Shown here piece by piece: positions 20,767 through 27,711 of a stretch of DNA of 30,030 nucleotides. A program made the position numbers and the translations under genes. Positions within the stretch are counted from its first letter, which is position 1. The number at the start of each line of letters is the position of its first letter. The notes below the pieces were generated by a model. That model was not told the origin of the DNA, made no database searches, and saw only the letters and a list, made by a program, of their open reading frames with translations. This stretch comes from a virus: positions 1 to 30,030 of IMG/VR virus record IMGVR_UViG_3300008108_000922. One strand, written 5' to 3'.

Positions 20767-20903
20767 TAGAAGTTCTCGTTAACCCACTCCAAAAGTTCGG
20801 TGTATGGCTTGTTCTGTTTGATTAGAGCAATCAACTCCTCACTTTCAGCAAGTAGGTAGATGTCCACTGTGGATTCGGCAGATAGCCTCAGCAATGTGTT
20901 CAT
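20766..20903 (-). CDS. 45-residue hypothetical protein
   Basis: Begins MNTLLRLSAESTVDIYLLA; helical, acidic. Start set by SD AAGGAGA; an in-frame extension upstream overlaps the ClgR-like gene. Not recognised. Confidence 0.5.
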   Translation of the reverse strand: MNTLLRLSAESTVDIYLLAESEELIALIKQNKPYTELLEWVNENF

Positions 20904-20923
20904 TTCGTCTCTCCTTATGTTTT

Positions 20924-21202
20924 TTAGAAGGCTACTAGATTTTCCATGCCCCGGTTTTCTTTTTCTCTTTCGTCTGCACACATTAGTGATACTGAGCATT
21001 CTGAAAGTATTAAGTAAAGCGGAACATCTAAACCATCTGCGATACTCTGCAAGACTGTTGAAGAAACTTCTTTCGTTCCTCGTTCAATCTCAGACAGATA
21101 CCCAAGCGAAGTATGCGACCTTGCGCTGAGTTGTCTTAGGGTTATCTCCCTATCGACTCGCATTTTTCTAATGGTATTTCCGAGTGCTATTGCTAGGTTC
21201 AT
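20924..21202 (-). CDS. ClgR-like XRE-family transcriptional regulator
   Basis: 92 residues. The region from about 9 to 68 follows actinobacterial ClgR closely: IRKMRVDREITLRQLSARS, then SLGYLSEIERGTKEVSS with the recognition helix, then VLQSIADGLDVPL. ClgR activates clp and lon protease genes in Streptomyces, Corynebacterium and Mycobacterium by binding GTTCGC-N5-GCG operators. Five palindromes of that form lie upstream of promoters in this window, so this protein is the likely phage-encoded regulator of them; direct binding is inferred. The C-terminal 20 residues are not ClgR-like and read through a CCATGC element. SD is weak (AAGAGACAA). Confidence 0.78.
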   Translation of the reverse strand: MNLAIALGNTIRKMRVDREITLRQLSARSHTSLGYLSEIERGTKEVSSTVLQSIADGLDVPLYLILSECSVSLMCADEREKENRGMENLVAF

Positions 21203-21232
21203 TTGTCTCTTTGTCTTTCTGTTTGAGGCAGA

Positions 21233-21499
21233 TTACTCTGCTGTTTCTTCTTTGTCTTCAACCTTGTTTAAGGTTGCTGGTGTAGAGCCAGCCAAGAACT
21301 TTCCATTCTCGTCTTCAACCCTGATTGTAACTGGGTGGATAGACGGAGTTGGCAAGTCTGCGTATTCGTTGTCATACCCCCTTGCGTCTGGGTCGCCAAC
21401 AAATCTGGCTAGGGCAATAAGCCCCTGTCTTTCAGCGGAGAACTCGTCAGTGTCATAAACTTCAAAGTTCACTTCTGCAACTACAATGTATTTCTTCAT
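21233..21499 (-). CDS. Hypothetical protein upstream of the ClgR-like gene
   Basis: 88 residues: beta start KKYIVVAEVNFEVYDTD, helix FSAERQGLIALARFVG, then beta and an acidic tail. SD GAGGTG. Probably co-transcribed with the ClgR-like gene (30-base gap). A TTCACA-N18-TATAGA promoter lies just upstream. Confidence 0.6.
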   Translation of the reverse strand: MKKYIVVAEVNFEVYDTDEFSAERQGLIALARFVGDPDARGYDNEYADLPTPSIHPVTIRVEDENGKFLAGSTPATLNKVEDKEETAE

Positions 21500-21513
21500 G
21501 ATTTTTTCACCTC

Positions 21514-21543
21514 AATCTTTTCTATAAATCATTTTACACTTTG
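21514..21543 (-). promoter_or_regulatory. Sigma70-type promoter of the ClgR-like operon
   Basis: TATAGA at about 21519-21524 and TTCACA 18 bp upstream; moderate match. The regulator gene itself thus lacks a SigR-like promoter. Confidence 0.4.
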
Positions 21544-21559
21544 TTGTGAATGGCGATTA

Positions 21560-21589
21560 CCACTCACCCTACAAGTATAGGGCAAGTGG
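21560..21589 (-). terminator. Hairpin after the frameshifted gene
   Basis: CCACTTGCCCTA pairs with TAGGGTGAGTGG with mismatches around ATACTTG. No long T run. Confidence 0.5.
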
Positions 21590-21606
21590 CTTTCGCTTGT
21601 CAATGG

Positions 21607-22028
21607 TTAGACTTCTGTAATGTCGTTGCCAAGTTCTTTGGCAAGTTCGTAAATGTCACGCAGGTCAATAGTCTTAACTTCGCCTTTCCAGTTGTAAGCG
21701 TGAGCATAGCCCATTACATAACGCAGCCCATTACATAACGCATTTTCTCGTTACCAGCGTGCATGATGATTGCGACAGAACCCTCTGCCAAGTGTGCTTT
21801 GAAAAAGTCAGCCCACTCTAACTCAAATGTGTCGCCTTCGTGTTCGTAATAAGCAGGTAGCCCTTGCCCATTTTCATAATCCCCAAGAATCGCAAAATAA
21901 GTTTTGCCATCCTTTTCTTTTCTAAGGATTTCGTGGTTGCCCAAAAAAGTTTGGACATCTTCTAAGAACCCCTCTTCGTTGTTAACCAAGAAGTAGTTGG
22001 TTCTTTCTGTTGCGTAGTAGTTTGCCAT
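21607..22028 (-). pseudogene. Hypothetical gene broken by a 17-bp tandem duplication
   Basis: The frame starts with a good SD (GAAAGGAGAA) and encodes about 98 normal residues (MANYYATERTNYFLVNNEEG onward), then hits a stop within the second copy of GCCCATTACATAACGCA (21709-21725 and 21726-21742, seen on the plus strand). Removing one copy restores a single frame of 134 codons whose tail reads AYNWKGEVKTIDLRDIYELA and ends at the TAA at 21607-21609. As given, the product is 104 residues with a foreign 6-residue end. It may be a disabled gene, a recent variant or an assembly artefact. Function of the intact form unknown. Confidence 0.75.
21709..21742 (+). repeat. 17-bp tandem duplication
   Basis: GCCCATTACATAACGCA twice in succession inside a coding region; 17 is not a multiple of 3. 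Confidence 0.97.
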
Positions 22029-22066
22029 TTGGCAGTTCTCCTTTCAAGAGAGTTGTTATGTATTTT

Positions 22067-22096
22067 ATTATAGAGTGTGGGGCTGACACTTGGCAA
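22067..22096 (-). promoter_or_regulatory. Sigma70-type promoter of the frameshifted gene
   Basis: TTGCCA, 18 bp, TATAAT. The spacer is the upstream gene's terminator arm. Confidence 0.6.
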
Positions 22097-22104
22097 CCCC
22101 ACAC
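22075..22104 (-). terminator. Hairpin overlapping the promoter
   Basis: GTGTGGGG, 14-nt loop, CCCCACAC; the T-rich TATAATAAAAT follows. Confidence 0.6.
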
Positions 22105-22113
22105 CCAGAGTTT

Positions 22114-22419
22114 CTACTTTATGTCGTAGGACTCGCAGATTTCGGCAACTGCGTCATTGAGAGCGTTGACGAGTAATGAAATCTCGTTGTCGTTTAGGTG
22201 CTCAACCATTTCTGCCAAAACAGTTGACTGCCAAACAATCCCAGAAACTTCCCTGAGTTGCTTTTTGTAATCTGCGAAAGCCTCGTTCATTCCACACGCA
22301 GAACAGATTTCTGTTTTGTTATCCTTGCGTGAGATAGCACCGGGGTATGCTCCGGGAGTTTCGTTGTTCGGAATCTGCCCATCACAAGTTGGGCAAGGGT
22401 GGGTTCTGTTGTCAGTCAT
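22114..22419 (-). CDS. Zinc-ribbon protein
   Basis: 101 residues. Cys pairs HPCPTCDGQI and EICSACGMNEAF in the first third, then a helical, acidic C-terminus. N-terminal sequence is of a common phage type (CPxC...CxxCG). ATG overlaps the upstream TAA (TAATG). Confidence 0.68.
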   Translation of the reverse strand: MTDNRTHPCPTCDGQIPNNETPGAYPGAISRKDNKTEICSACGMNEAFADYKKQLREVSGIVWQSTVLAEMVEHLNDNEISLLVNALNDAVAEICESYDIK

Positions 22420-22748
22420 TATTTCACCTCGTTGCTTATGAAGTTGTATGCGTGGTTTGCGAAAGTCTCGGAGTCGCTCTTAAAGAACAATGTTTCTTCG
22501 TTCTTTAAGTCTTCTTCGATACAGGCAGATAGAACTGCTACGCGAGCAAGAGCAAGAGAAAGAGTTGCGTAAAACTCGTTCCACTCATTTACTACATAGT
22601 CAGTCCATTGAAGACGATAAATAGCCTCGCCCTCAGCGTTAGCGAAAGAGTCAATGGTGACTCCTGATTTACCAGCCAAGTCAAACTTGATTGGGGTTGT
22701 TAGCAACTGAGCCTTTGCTGACTCAGTGTGGATTCCTAGTCTTTCCAC
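22419..22748 (-). CDS. Hypothetical protein
   Basis: 109 residues; beta-rich first part (FDLAGKSGVTIDSFANAEG), helical second part (ATLSLALARVAVLSACIEE). Not recognised. Start is GTG with SD GAAAGGAG. First gene of a two-gene unit behind a SigR-like promoter. Confidence 0.6.
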   Translation of the reverse strand: MERLGIHTESAKAQLLTTPIKFDLAGKSGVTIDSFANAEGEAIYRLQWTDYVVNEWNEFYATLSLALARVAVLSACIEEDLKNEETLFFKSDSETFANHAYNFISNEVK

Positions 22749-22785
22749 TTTGTTCTCCTTTCAAAAGAACTTCTATAATAACTAT

Positions 22786-22811
22786 AACTATGATTATTCA
22801 GGATTTATTCC
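22786..22811 (-). promoter_or_regulatory. SigR-like promoter of the GTG-start gene
   Basis: GGGAAT, 18 bp, GTTATAGT. No palindrome upstream. Confidence 0.7.
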
Positions 22812-22829
22812 CAAATGTCAAGTTTATTT

Positions 22830-23114
22830 TTAACTATTTTTCAAGACTTTTTCTGTGTAGCCTTTGTCAATCTTTTCGTAGAACTTATCCCAAGCAAAAG
22901 CAACTGCCTCCTGCTCTGTCGCAAAAATCTTTTCACTGCCCATCCAAGAGTTAGGTGCTTCTTCTCTGCCCCAAGACATAAAGACGCACCAACGCCCTGT
23001 GGGGTTTAACTGCCTTATGTAAATCATGTAGGCTTTTCTAGCCCCATACTGCCCACGCTGTCCCTGTGAACGCTTTACTAGGGTTACCTTTGGAAAAAGA
23101 GTTGAGTATTGCAT
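22830..23114 (-). CDS. Hypothetical basic protein
   Basis: 94 residues beginning MQYSTLFPKVTLVKRSQG; a strand-rich middle (RWCVFMSWGREEAPN) and an AFAWDKFYEKIDKG helix. Looks like a small RNA/DNA-associated fold, not assigned. SD GGAG; a 35-codon in-frame extension runs through the promoter and the ClgR-type site. Confidence 0.6.
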   Translation of the reverse strand: MQYSTLFPKVTLVKRSQGQRGQYGARKAYMIYIRQLNPTGRWCVFMSWGREEAPNSWMGSEKIFATEQEAVAFAWDKFYEKIDKGYTEKVLKNS

Positions 23115-23155
23115 TTGGTCTCCAATCGTTTTGTCATTTCCCATACAAGAAAGAT

Positions 23156-23181
23156 AACACACTACGCTGACATTTTCTTCC
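23156..23181 (-). promoter_or_regulatory. SigR-like promoter of the 94-residue gene
   Basis: GGGAAG, 18 bp containing TGTCAG, GTTATCTT. A perfect ClgR-type palindrome begins 19 bp upstream. Confidence 0.7.
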
Positions 23182-23200
23182 CTTTGGCAAGTATTTTTCT

Positions 23201-23217
23201 GTTCGCCCTGAGCGAAC
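23201..23217. promoter_or_regulatory. ClgR-type palindrome, perfect arms
   Basis: GTTCGC-CCTGA-GCGAAC: six-base arms match exactly, and it fits the reported ClgR operator. Confidence 0.75.
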
Positions 23218-23271
23218 AAGAAGACGACACCTTCAAACGAAGAAAAAACATAAGGAAACGCAGGTTATTGG

Positions 23272-23314
23272 TTTTTCCATGCGAAGCATGGAACAAACCT
23301 CTCGCATGGAAAAA
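23272..23314. repeat. CCATGC/GCATGG element, long form
   Basis: TTTTTCCATGC, GAA, GCATGGA, 11 nt, GCATGGAAAAA, followed by CCCCAGG. Confidence 0.8.
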
Positions 23315-23333
23315 GTATTACCCCAGGTGCAAC

Positions 23334-23360
23334 AAAAAATCCCCTGAAAAATCAGGGGAC
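23334..23360 (-). terminator. Terminator of the 134-residue gene
   Basis: TCCCCTGA, short loop, TCAGGGGA, then TTTTTT on the minus strand. Confidence 0.85.
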
Positions 23361-23374
23361 TCTTTGCGTTTGGT

Positions 23375-23779
23375 TTATTCCAGAACTCTGTTCCAAAATG
23401 TATGATTGCCCATAGTCGTTGTGCTGTATTCAATCCTGAACACTTTGCTCAACGCTTTGCGAACATCAGGGGTAATGTCTTTGTATTGAGCCTCTGCCAA
23501 CTGATAAATAGCGTCAGCCCCAACAAATCCGGGCACTGCGTCTTTGTCTGTGTAATCTCCCACAATCAAAACTCTGTCGCCTACCCAGCGACCAGAAATG
23601 TCTGTCATGGGGAAATCTCCACCACCACTATCAGGGCTTGTCATTACAAGCACATACATTGCGTCTGCTAGTGATGCATCGCAACCCGTTTGCTCATACT
23701 GCTTTGACCCTAGACCTAATCCGTGAGGGTCTACCCACTCTTGCTTATCTATGTTAACTAATCTGTGATACTGTCCCAC
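23375..23779 (-). CDS. Conserved actinobacterial/phage hypothetical protein
   Basis: 134 residues. Begins MGQYHRLVNIDKQEWVDPHG, then SGGGDFPMTDISGRWVGDRV and VGDYTDKDAVPGF. I recognise this pattern from hypothetical proteins of Streptomyces and actinophages, function unknown. GTG start with SD GGAGA. It follows the VWA gene after a hairpin, and no own promoter is evident. Confidence 0.7.
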   Translation of the reverse strand: MGQYHRLVNIDKQEWVDPHGLGLGSKQYEQTGCDASLADAMYVLVMTSPDSGGGDFPMTDISGRWVGDRVLIVGDYTDKDAVPGFVGADAIYQLAEAQYKDITPDVRKALSKVFRIEYSTTTMGNHTFWNRVLE

Positions 23780-23804
23780 CGTTAGTCTCCTATTCTTTCT
23801 ATCT

Positions 23805-23860
23805 AAGGCAAGCCGTTAGGCTTGCCGTTAAGGTTTGAAGTAAGGGCTAGCCGTTCTCTT
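23805..23860 (+). repeat. GCCGTT-type repeats
   Basis: GGCAAGCCGTTA, GGCTTGCCGTTA and GGCTAGCCGTT; the first two form a perfect 8-bp hairpin with a GTTA loop. Confidence 0.75.
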
Positions 23861-23875
23861 GCCAGCCCCTACTTC
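23837..23875 (-). terminator. Hairpin after the VWA gene
   Basis: GAAGTAGGGGCTGGC pairs with GCTAGCCCTTACTTC around a short loop; one GCCGTT unit is part of it. Confidence 0.6.
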
Positions 23876-23887
23876 TACACGAGCCGA

Positions 23888-25783
23888 TTAGACTCGTGAG
23901 CCGATTGCCGAGACCACTTTGGCCGCGGTCTGTCCGATTACCTGCGCTGCTTTGACTGGCGACTCGGTGCTGTTGAGCGATACAATCTCGCCACTTGTTC
24001 CGTCTAGGTATGACTTAGCGTAGCCAGTCTTACCGTCAAATGTCAGCCACAAGATAGCCACGCCCTTACGGTCAGCCTCTTTGAGCAACTGCTTGGCGTA
24101 TGCTTGCTGGTCGCTACGGTATCTACCGTCAGAAACAACTACGAGCAATCTCGCACCGTCTCCACTGGTTAGACCCAAGCCACTGTCAAGAGCCTTGAAC
24201 GCTTTGGCAAACTCTTCGGTTGAGTCGGTGGCAGTGAAAGTCTTCACTTTGTCCAACTTCTGTCCCGGCTTAAGAGTGGCAAATACATTCTGACCGTAAT
24301 AGACCATTGCACACTTGCCCTGAATCCTACGAACTGCCTCTGACATAATCCACGCAGTAATGCCCATTGGTTGCATTGCTGGTTTCATAGAACCAGAAAT
24401 GTCCACCATAACGCCAACCTTTAATGTTGGGTCTTCTGTTTGCTTACGCTGTGTGCGTCTCCAAGTTTCAATCGGAGATACAACGCCCTTAGCCTTAAGA
24501 GCCTCACGCTGAACAACTGCACGAGAACGCAAGCGACCTGGTGGAACAACGCTACCAGCACGAACTTGTGAACGCTCACGATACTTTGCTTTACGCAAAG
24601 CGTTAGCAACTTTGTTGGCTGCTGCCAGTTCTTCTGGCTTAGGTGAGCGAGAGTCTTGAAGAACAGAGTTGGTTCTAATTCCAGTTATGTGAGAACCAGC
24701 AGAGAAAACTTCGTCAGCAATCTTGTCACGATGTTTCTTTTCTTCGTGTGCTTTGTCTCTTTGCTCGACTTCTTCTTTGCGTTCATCCATGTCAATCTCG
24801 TCATTGATGTCGTCTTGGTTGGCAATCTGAACAATGTCTTTCATTTCTTCAACTGCGTCTTTGACTTGCTCAATGAACTTCTTGAACTGCTTGACTTGCT
24901 CGTCAGTAGGTTCGTTGCTTGGTGTAGGTGTGCCATCCTCGCTCGGCTTTGATGTGCCCGGTTCTGGTGTGCCACTCTCTCCACCCGGATACTCGCAACC
25001 ACCTTTTGGTGTTTCAGTTGGTTTCTCGCCAACTTCATCTTTGCGTGCATCAAGAACTTCAATGAAACGATTTGTAAGTTCGTAAAGTGGTAATGCGTTT
25101 TCGTGGTCGCTGTGTGCTTGGAACTCTTTCCAGATTTCACGCAACTGGTCAATGGTCTCTTTACCAAGAACCTCGTGCAGGATTTCCATAACAACTTCTG
25201 GAACATCATTTGCATCCAAAACGCCAGCGTCTACTCTCGCAAGAGTGAGCAGAGCAGTAAAGGCAGCAGCGTCTACTTTTGAAACATTTTTAACTTGCTC
25301 GTCAAGTTCTGCCATAACGATTTCCATTGCACAAGCACGAAGTAGCAATCTGTTCTCTGGAACAAATACGCAACCCCAATACTCAATGCGACCCTCTTCC
25401 ATAGCATGCAAGAAACGCAAGTGTCTTGCATCTAAATCTTTTGCTGCTTGCTCTAATGACCAGCGAGAAATCCTAGCGTGGAGTGCCTCGTGGAAAATAG
25501 CACCAGTAGCAGTTGGGTGCTTAAGTTGATTTTTTCGGTGTGTAAGTTCGCCAACTTCTTTTGGCTCAACATTGCCAAACGCTTTGCTGATACAAACTTC
25601 AATCTCTGCTGTGGCAGGATTGAAACACGCAGGTGCACCAATGGTGGTGTCCTCAACTAGACCTACAACTAGGTCTTGGCGTAGCGACCATTTGTTGACA
25701 ATCTTGCCAACGCTGGCATTGACTTTCAACCAGTCAGGGTGGGTGCGACCAATGGTTTTGGTGCTTACTTTGTAGTGGCTCAT
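23888..25783 (-). CDS. Metallopeptidase-like / VWA-domain protein (CobT-type, MoxR partner)
   Basis: 631 residues. N-terminal half: HEALH (98-102) with a downstream EEGRIE (129-134) is a gluzincin-like zinc site as in DUF2201-type metallopeptidase domains. Middle (about 255-360): Pro/Gly/Glu-rich linker and a highly charged coiled region. C-terminal half: VWA domain with the MIDAS motif DISGS (461-465) and VVVSDGRYRSD. This N-peptidase/VWA layout occurs beside MoxR ATPases, where the VWA protein works with the AAA+ ring in remodelling or assembling a target; the target is unknown. CobT-like names refer to the VWA part only. SD AAAGGAG. The MoxR gene lies directly upstream. Confidence 0.85.
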   Translation of the reverse strand: MSHYKVSTKTIGRTHPDWLKVNASVGKIVNKWSLRQDLVVGLVEDTTIGAPACFNPATAEIEVCISKAFGNVEPKEVGELTHRKNQLKHPTATGAIFHEALHARISRWSLEQAAKDLDARHLRFLHAMEEGRIEYWGCVFVPENRLLLRACAMEIVMAELDEQVKNVSKVDAAAFTALLTLARVDAGVLDANDVPEVVMEILHEVLGKETIDQLREIWKEFQAHSDHENALPLYELTNRFIEVLDARKDEVGEKPTETPKGGCEYPGGESGTPEPGTSKPSEDGTPTPSNEPTDEQVKQFKKFIEQVKDAVEEMKDIVQIANQDDINDEIDMDERKEEVEQRDKAHEEKKHRDKIADEVFSAGSHITGIRTNSVLQDSRSPKPEELAAANKVANALRKAKYRERSQVRAGSVVPPGRLRSRAVVQREALKAKGVVSPIETWRRTQRKQTEDPTLKVGVMVDISGSMKPAMQPMGITAWIMSEAVRRIQGKCAMVYYGQNVFATLKPGQKLDKVKTFTATDSTEEFAKAFKALDSGLGLTSGDGARLLVVVSDGRYRSDQQAYAKQLLKEADRKGVAILWLTFDGKTGYAKSYLDGTSGEIVSLNSTESPVKAAQVIGQTAAKVVSAIGSRV

Positions 25784-25824
25784 TTCTGAACTCCTTTTCT
25801 TGTTACTACTACTTTACTGTATAA

Positions 25825-25850
25825 AACTAAAAAATGTCAAGATTTATTCC
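25825..25850 (-). promoter_or_regulatory. SigR-like promoter of the VWA gene
   Basis: GGGAAT, 18 bp containing TTGACA, GTTTTATA. The embedded TTGACA could also act as a vegetative -35. Confidence 0.5.
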
Positions 25851-25864
25851 CAGATTTTTAGGGT

Positions 25865-25905
25865 GTGTGTGGGGCGGAAATCTAAGGGTAAGCCACCCCA
25901 CACAC
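25865..25905 (-). terminator. Hairpin between MoxR and VWA genes
   Basis: GTGTGTGGGG, 21-nt loop, CCCCACACAC. Together with the next hairpin it separates the two genes into different units. Confidence 0.65.
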
Positions 25906-25906
25906 G

Positions 25907-25934
25907 AGCCAAAATCGGAGACCTAGATTTTGGC
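25907..25934 (-). terminator. Hairpin at the MoxR stop
   Basis: AGCCAAAAT, 10-nt loop, ATTTTGGCT, overlapping the stop codon of the MoxR gene. Confidence 0.55.
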
Positions 25935-26957
25935 TGGCTTGAACTCTGTGCCATAGACACGAGTAAATACATCAGCGACAATCGCTCTGTCTTCAACTGG
26001 TGCTTGGGCAATCAAGTTAGAGACTGCCCAGTCTGCACCAAGTTCAGCAGAGATGTCTCTGTAATCTAGCAACTCACGCATTTGTGGTGACCAGTTGACT
26101 TCATCAGACTGTTGCTTTTTGGCTAGGTTCTGTGCACAAGTTACTGCTTGTGCTGGAACTCCTAACTTACGAGCAAGTGTCCAGTCAGTAGTCATTTCTG
26201 CTTGAATACCAAAGCGAGAGAGTAGAGCCTCAGAAAGATTTACTCCGGGAGCGTTAGGGTTAGTAGCAGCCACCACGAAGAAACCATCCTTAGCCTTAAC
26301 GATTGCTCGTTCAGGGTTGGCAGTTACTTTGAGTTCTCTACGACCATCCATAAGACCATAGACGACTGAAAGAACTTTGGGGTCAATCAAACCAATCTCG
26401 TCAATCAGTAGGACTTTGCCCTCTTCTGCTGCTCGCACTAGCGGCCCATCCACCCACTCAAAGCCACCAGCGATTGTTTGAACATAGCCACCAACTAGGT
26501 CGCCAACTTCGGTGTCGCCAGTTCCAAGAACTGTGATTAGGTCGTCACCAAAAGCACCTTCAAACATTGCTGTCTTTCCAGTGCCCGGTGCACCATAAAG
26601 CAAGATTGACTTTCCAGTCGCACTTGCTCGCTGGCTACGAGCAACTTCAACATCTGTGTGTTGCCCCCACTTACGAGTGAAGTATTTCTGTCCATTAGGG
26701 CGAACATAAAAACTTTCACCAGCAAGAGCGTCGACTTGCGTCACTTGAACTCCTGCTTTCTCAGTGTTGGCGTTATCACGATTGCGAATAACTGCTTTAC
26801 CTGCTGTCTCGTCATAACCTAAGTTTAGGTCAGATGCGACAACTGGATTTAGAACTTGCCCAACAACTGCGCTGAGCATGACTGGTAGGTTCTCGTGAAT
26901 CCTACGCTGGTTTTCAACCCACTCTTGTGAGGTTGGATTTGTGTTTGGTGTAGTCAT
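25923..26957 (-). CDS. MoxR-family AAA+ ATPase
   Basis: 344 residues. Walker A GAPGTGKT (122-129), Walker B VLLIDEIGL (182-190), sensor-1 VVAATNP, and an arginine-rich LSRFGI segment; all match MoxR-type AAA+ proteins, which form rings and act with VWA proteins. The N-terminal 100 residues are a phage-type extension. SD AAGGAG. It is followed by the VWA gene and preceded by the 184-residue gene, so the three probably act together. Confidence 0.9.
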   Translation of the reverse strand: MTTPNTNPTSQEWVENQRRIHENLPVMLSAVVGQVLNPVVASDLNLGYDETAGKAVIRNRDNANTEKAGVQVTQVDALAGESFYVRPNGQKYFTRKWGQHTDVEVARSQRASATGKSILLYGAPGTGKTAMFEGAFGDDLITVLGTGDTEVGDLVGGYVQTIAGGFEWVDGPLVRAAEEGKVLLIDEIGLIDPKVLSVVYGLMDGRRELKVTANPERAIVKAKDGFFVVAATNPNAPGVNLSEALLSRFGIQAEMTTDWTLARKLGVPAQAVTCAQNLAKKQQSDEVNWSPQMRELLDYRDISAELGADWAVSNLIAQAPVEDRAIVADVFTRVYGTEFKPAKI

Positions 26958-26971
26958 TTTGGTTGGTCTCC

Positions 26972-27526
26972 TTATCTTGCTACGCCGGGAGTTACTGGTG
27001 TCAGGGTGACAACAGTTGGTGTTGCAGGTGCTACTGGTGCAGGTGCATCAAATAACGCCTCTGGGAAATTAAACGCTTTACGAGAGCGTTCAATCCTACG
27101 AACAAGTTCGTTTGAAGTCTTACCAGATTTGATAAGTTCAACATCCTTGTAAGTTGCCTCAACTGTGATTGGTTGCTTGAACAACTTCCAATCTCTGTGA
27201 ATAAGTGAGTCAATGGTTTTTGAAACTAATCTGTGTAGGTGTGTAGCAGAAATGTGCTTTACACGATTTAGGTCAGTCTCTTGCTGGAACTCGCCACTCG
27301 CTTGACGAGGTAGAACGAAGTCCCCAGTTGTTGGAACTGATGAAAAGTTCCAGTTCTTGCGTGGATGCCAAGACGAAAGTCGTCTCTCCATTACACAAGC
27401 CGGGATTACCCCACCTTCAGCGTTAGTCGCTGGTGGCGTGATAACCATTTGGTAGGTGTAGTTGTCTTTGCGGAACTCTAAATAGAGTGCCTTGCCAACT
27501 ACTGTTTTTTCTGTGTTTGCGTTCAT
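26972..27526 (-). CDS. Hypothetical third member of the MoxR-VWA block
   Basis: 184 residues, beta-rich N-terminal half (ALYLEFRKDNYTYQMVITPP), a helical basic middle and a Pro/Val/Thr-rich tail (PATPTVVTLTPVTPG) of low complexity. Not recognised. 14 bases upstream of the MoxR gene, so co-transcribed. SD AAGGAGA. It has two tandem promoters. Confidence 0.6.
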   Translation of the reverse strand: MNANTEKTVVGKALYLEFRKDNYTYQMVITPPATNAEGGVIPACVMERRLSSWHPRKNWNFSSVPTTGDFVLPRQASGEFQQETDLNRVKHISATHLHRLVSKTIDSLIHRDWKLFKQPITVEATYKDVELIKSGKTSNELVRRIERSRKAFNFPEALFDAPAPVAPATPTVVTLTPVTPGVAR

Positions 27527-27569
27527 TTGGTCTCTCCTTATCTAAAACGCTTTTTTGTATCTACTATCA

Positions 27570-27597
27570 ACAATAGTGATTTTCACCACTTTGTCAA
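27570..27597 (-). promoter_or_regulatory. Sigma70-type promoter of the MoxR block
   Basis: TTGACA, 16 bp, TATTGT, 44 nt before the start codon. It lies between the gene and the SigR-like promoter, so the block has both types. Confidence 0.6.
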
Positions 27598-27649
27598 GTC
27601 CATTTCCAAAACTTTTTTTGGGAGTGTTTTTCGTTGATACACAGACTAT

Positions 27650-27675
27650 AACACCAAGTGTTCGTCATTTATTCC
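27650..27675 (-). promoter_or_regulatory. SigR-like promoter of the MoxR block
   Basis: GGAAT, 18 bp, GTTATAGT. A ClgR-type palindrome begins 19 bp upstream. Confidence 0.7.
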
Positions 27676-27694
27676 AAAATGTCAAAAAAACTTA

Positions 27695-27711
27695 TTTCGC
27701 CCAGAGCGAAC
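27695..27711. promoter_or_regulatory. ClgR-type palindrome
   Basis: TTTCGC-CCAGA-GCGAAC: one mismatch in the left arm; same position relative to the -35 as the other copies. Confidence 0.65.

Noticed and set aside
23201-23217. LexA/SOS box
   Set aside because: SOS boxes have CGAAC before GTTCG with a 4-bp gap; here the halves are in the opposite order with 5 bp between, which fits ClgR instead.
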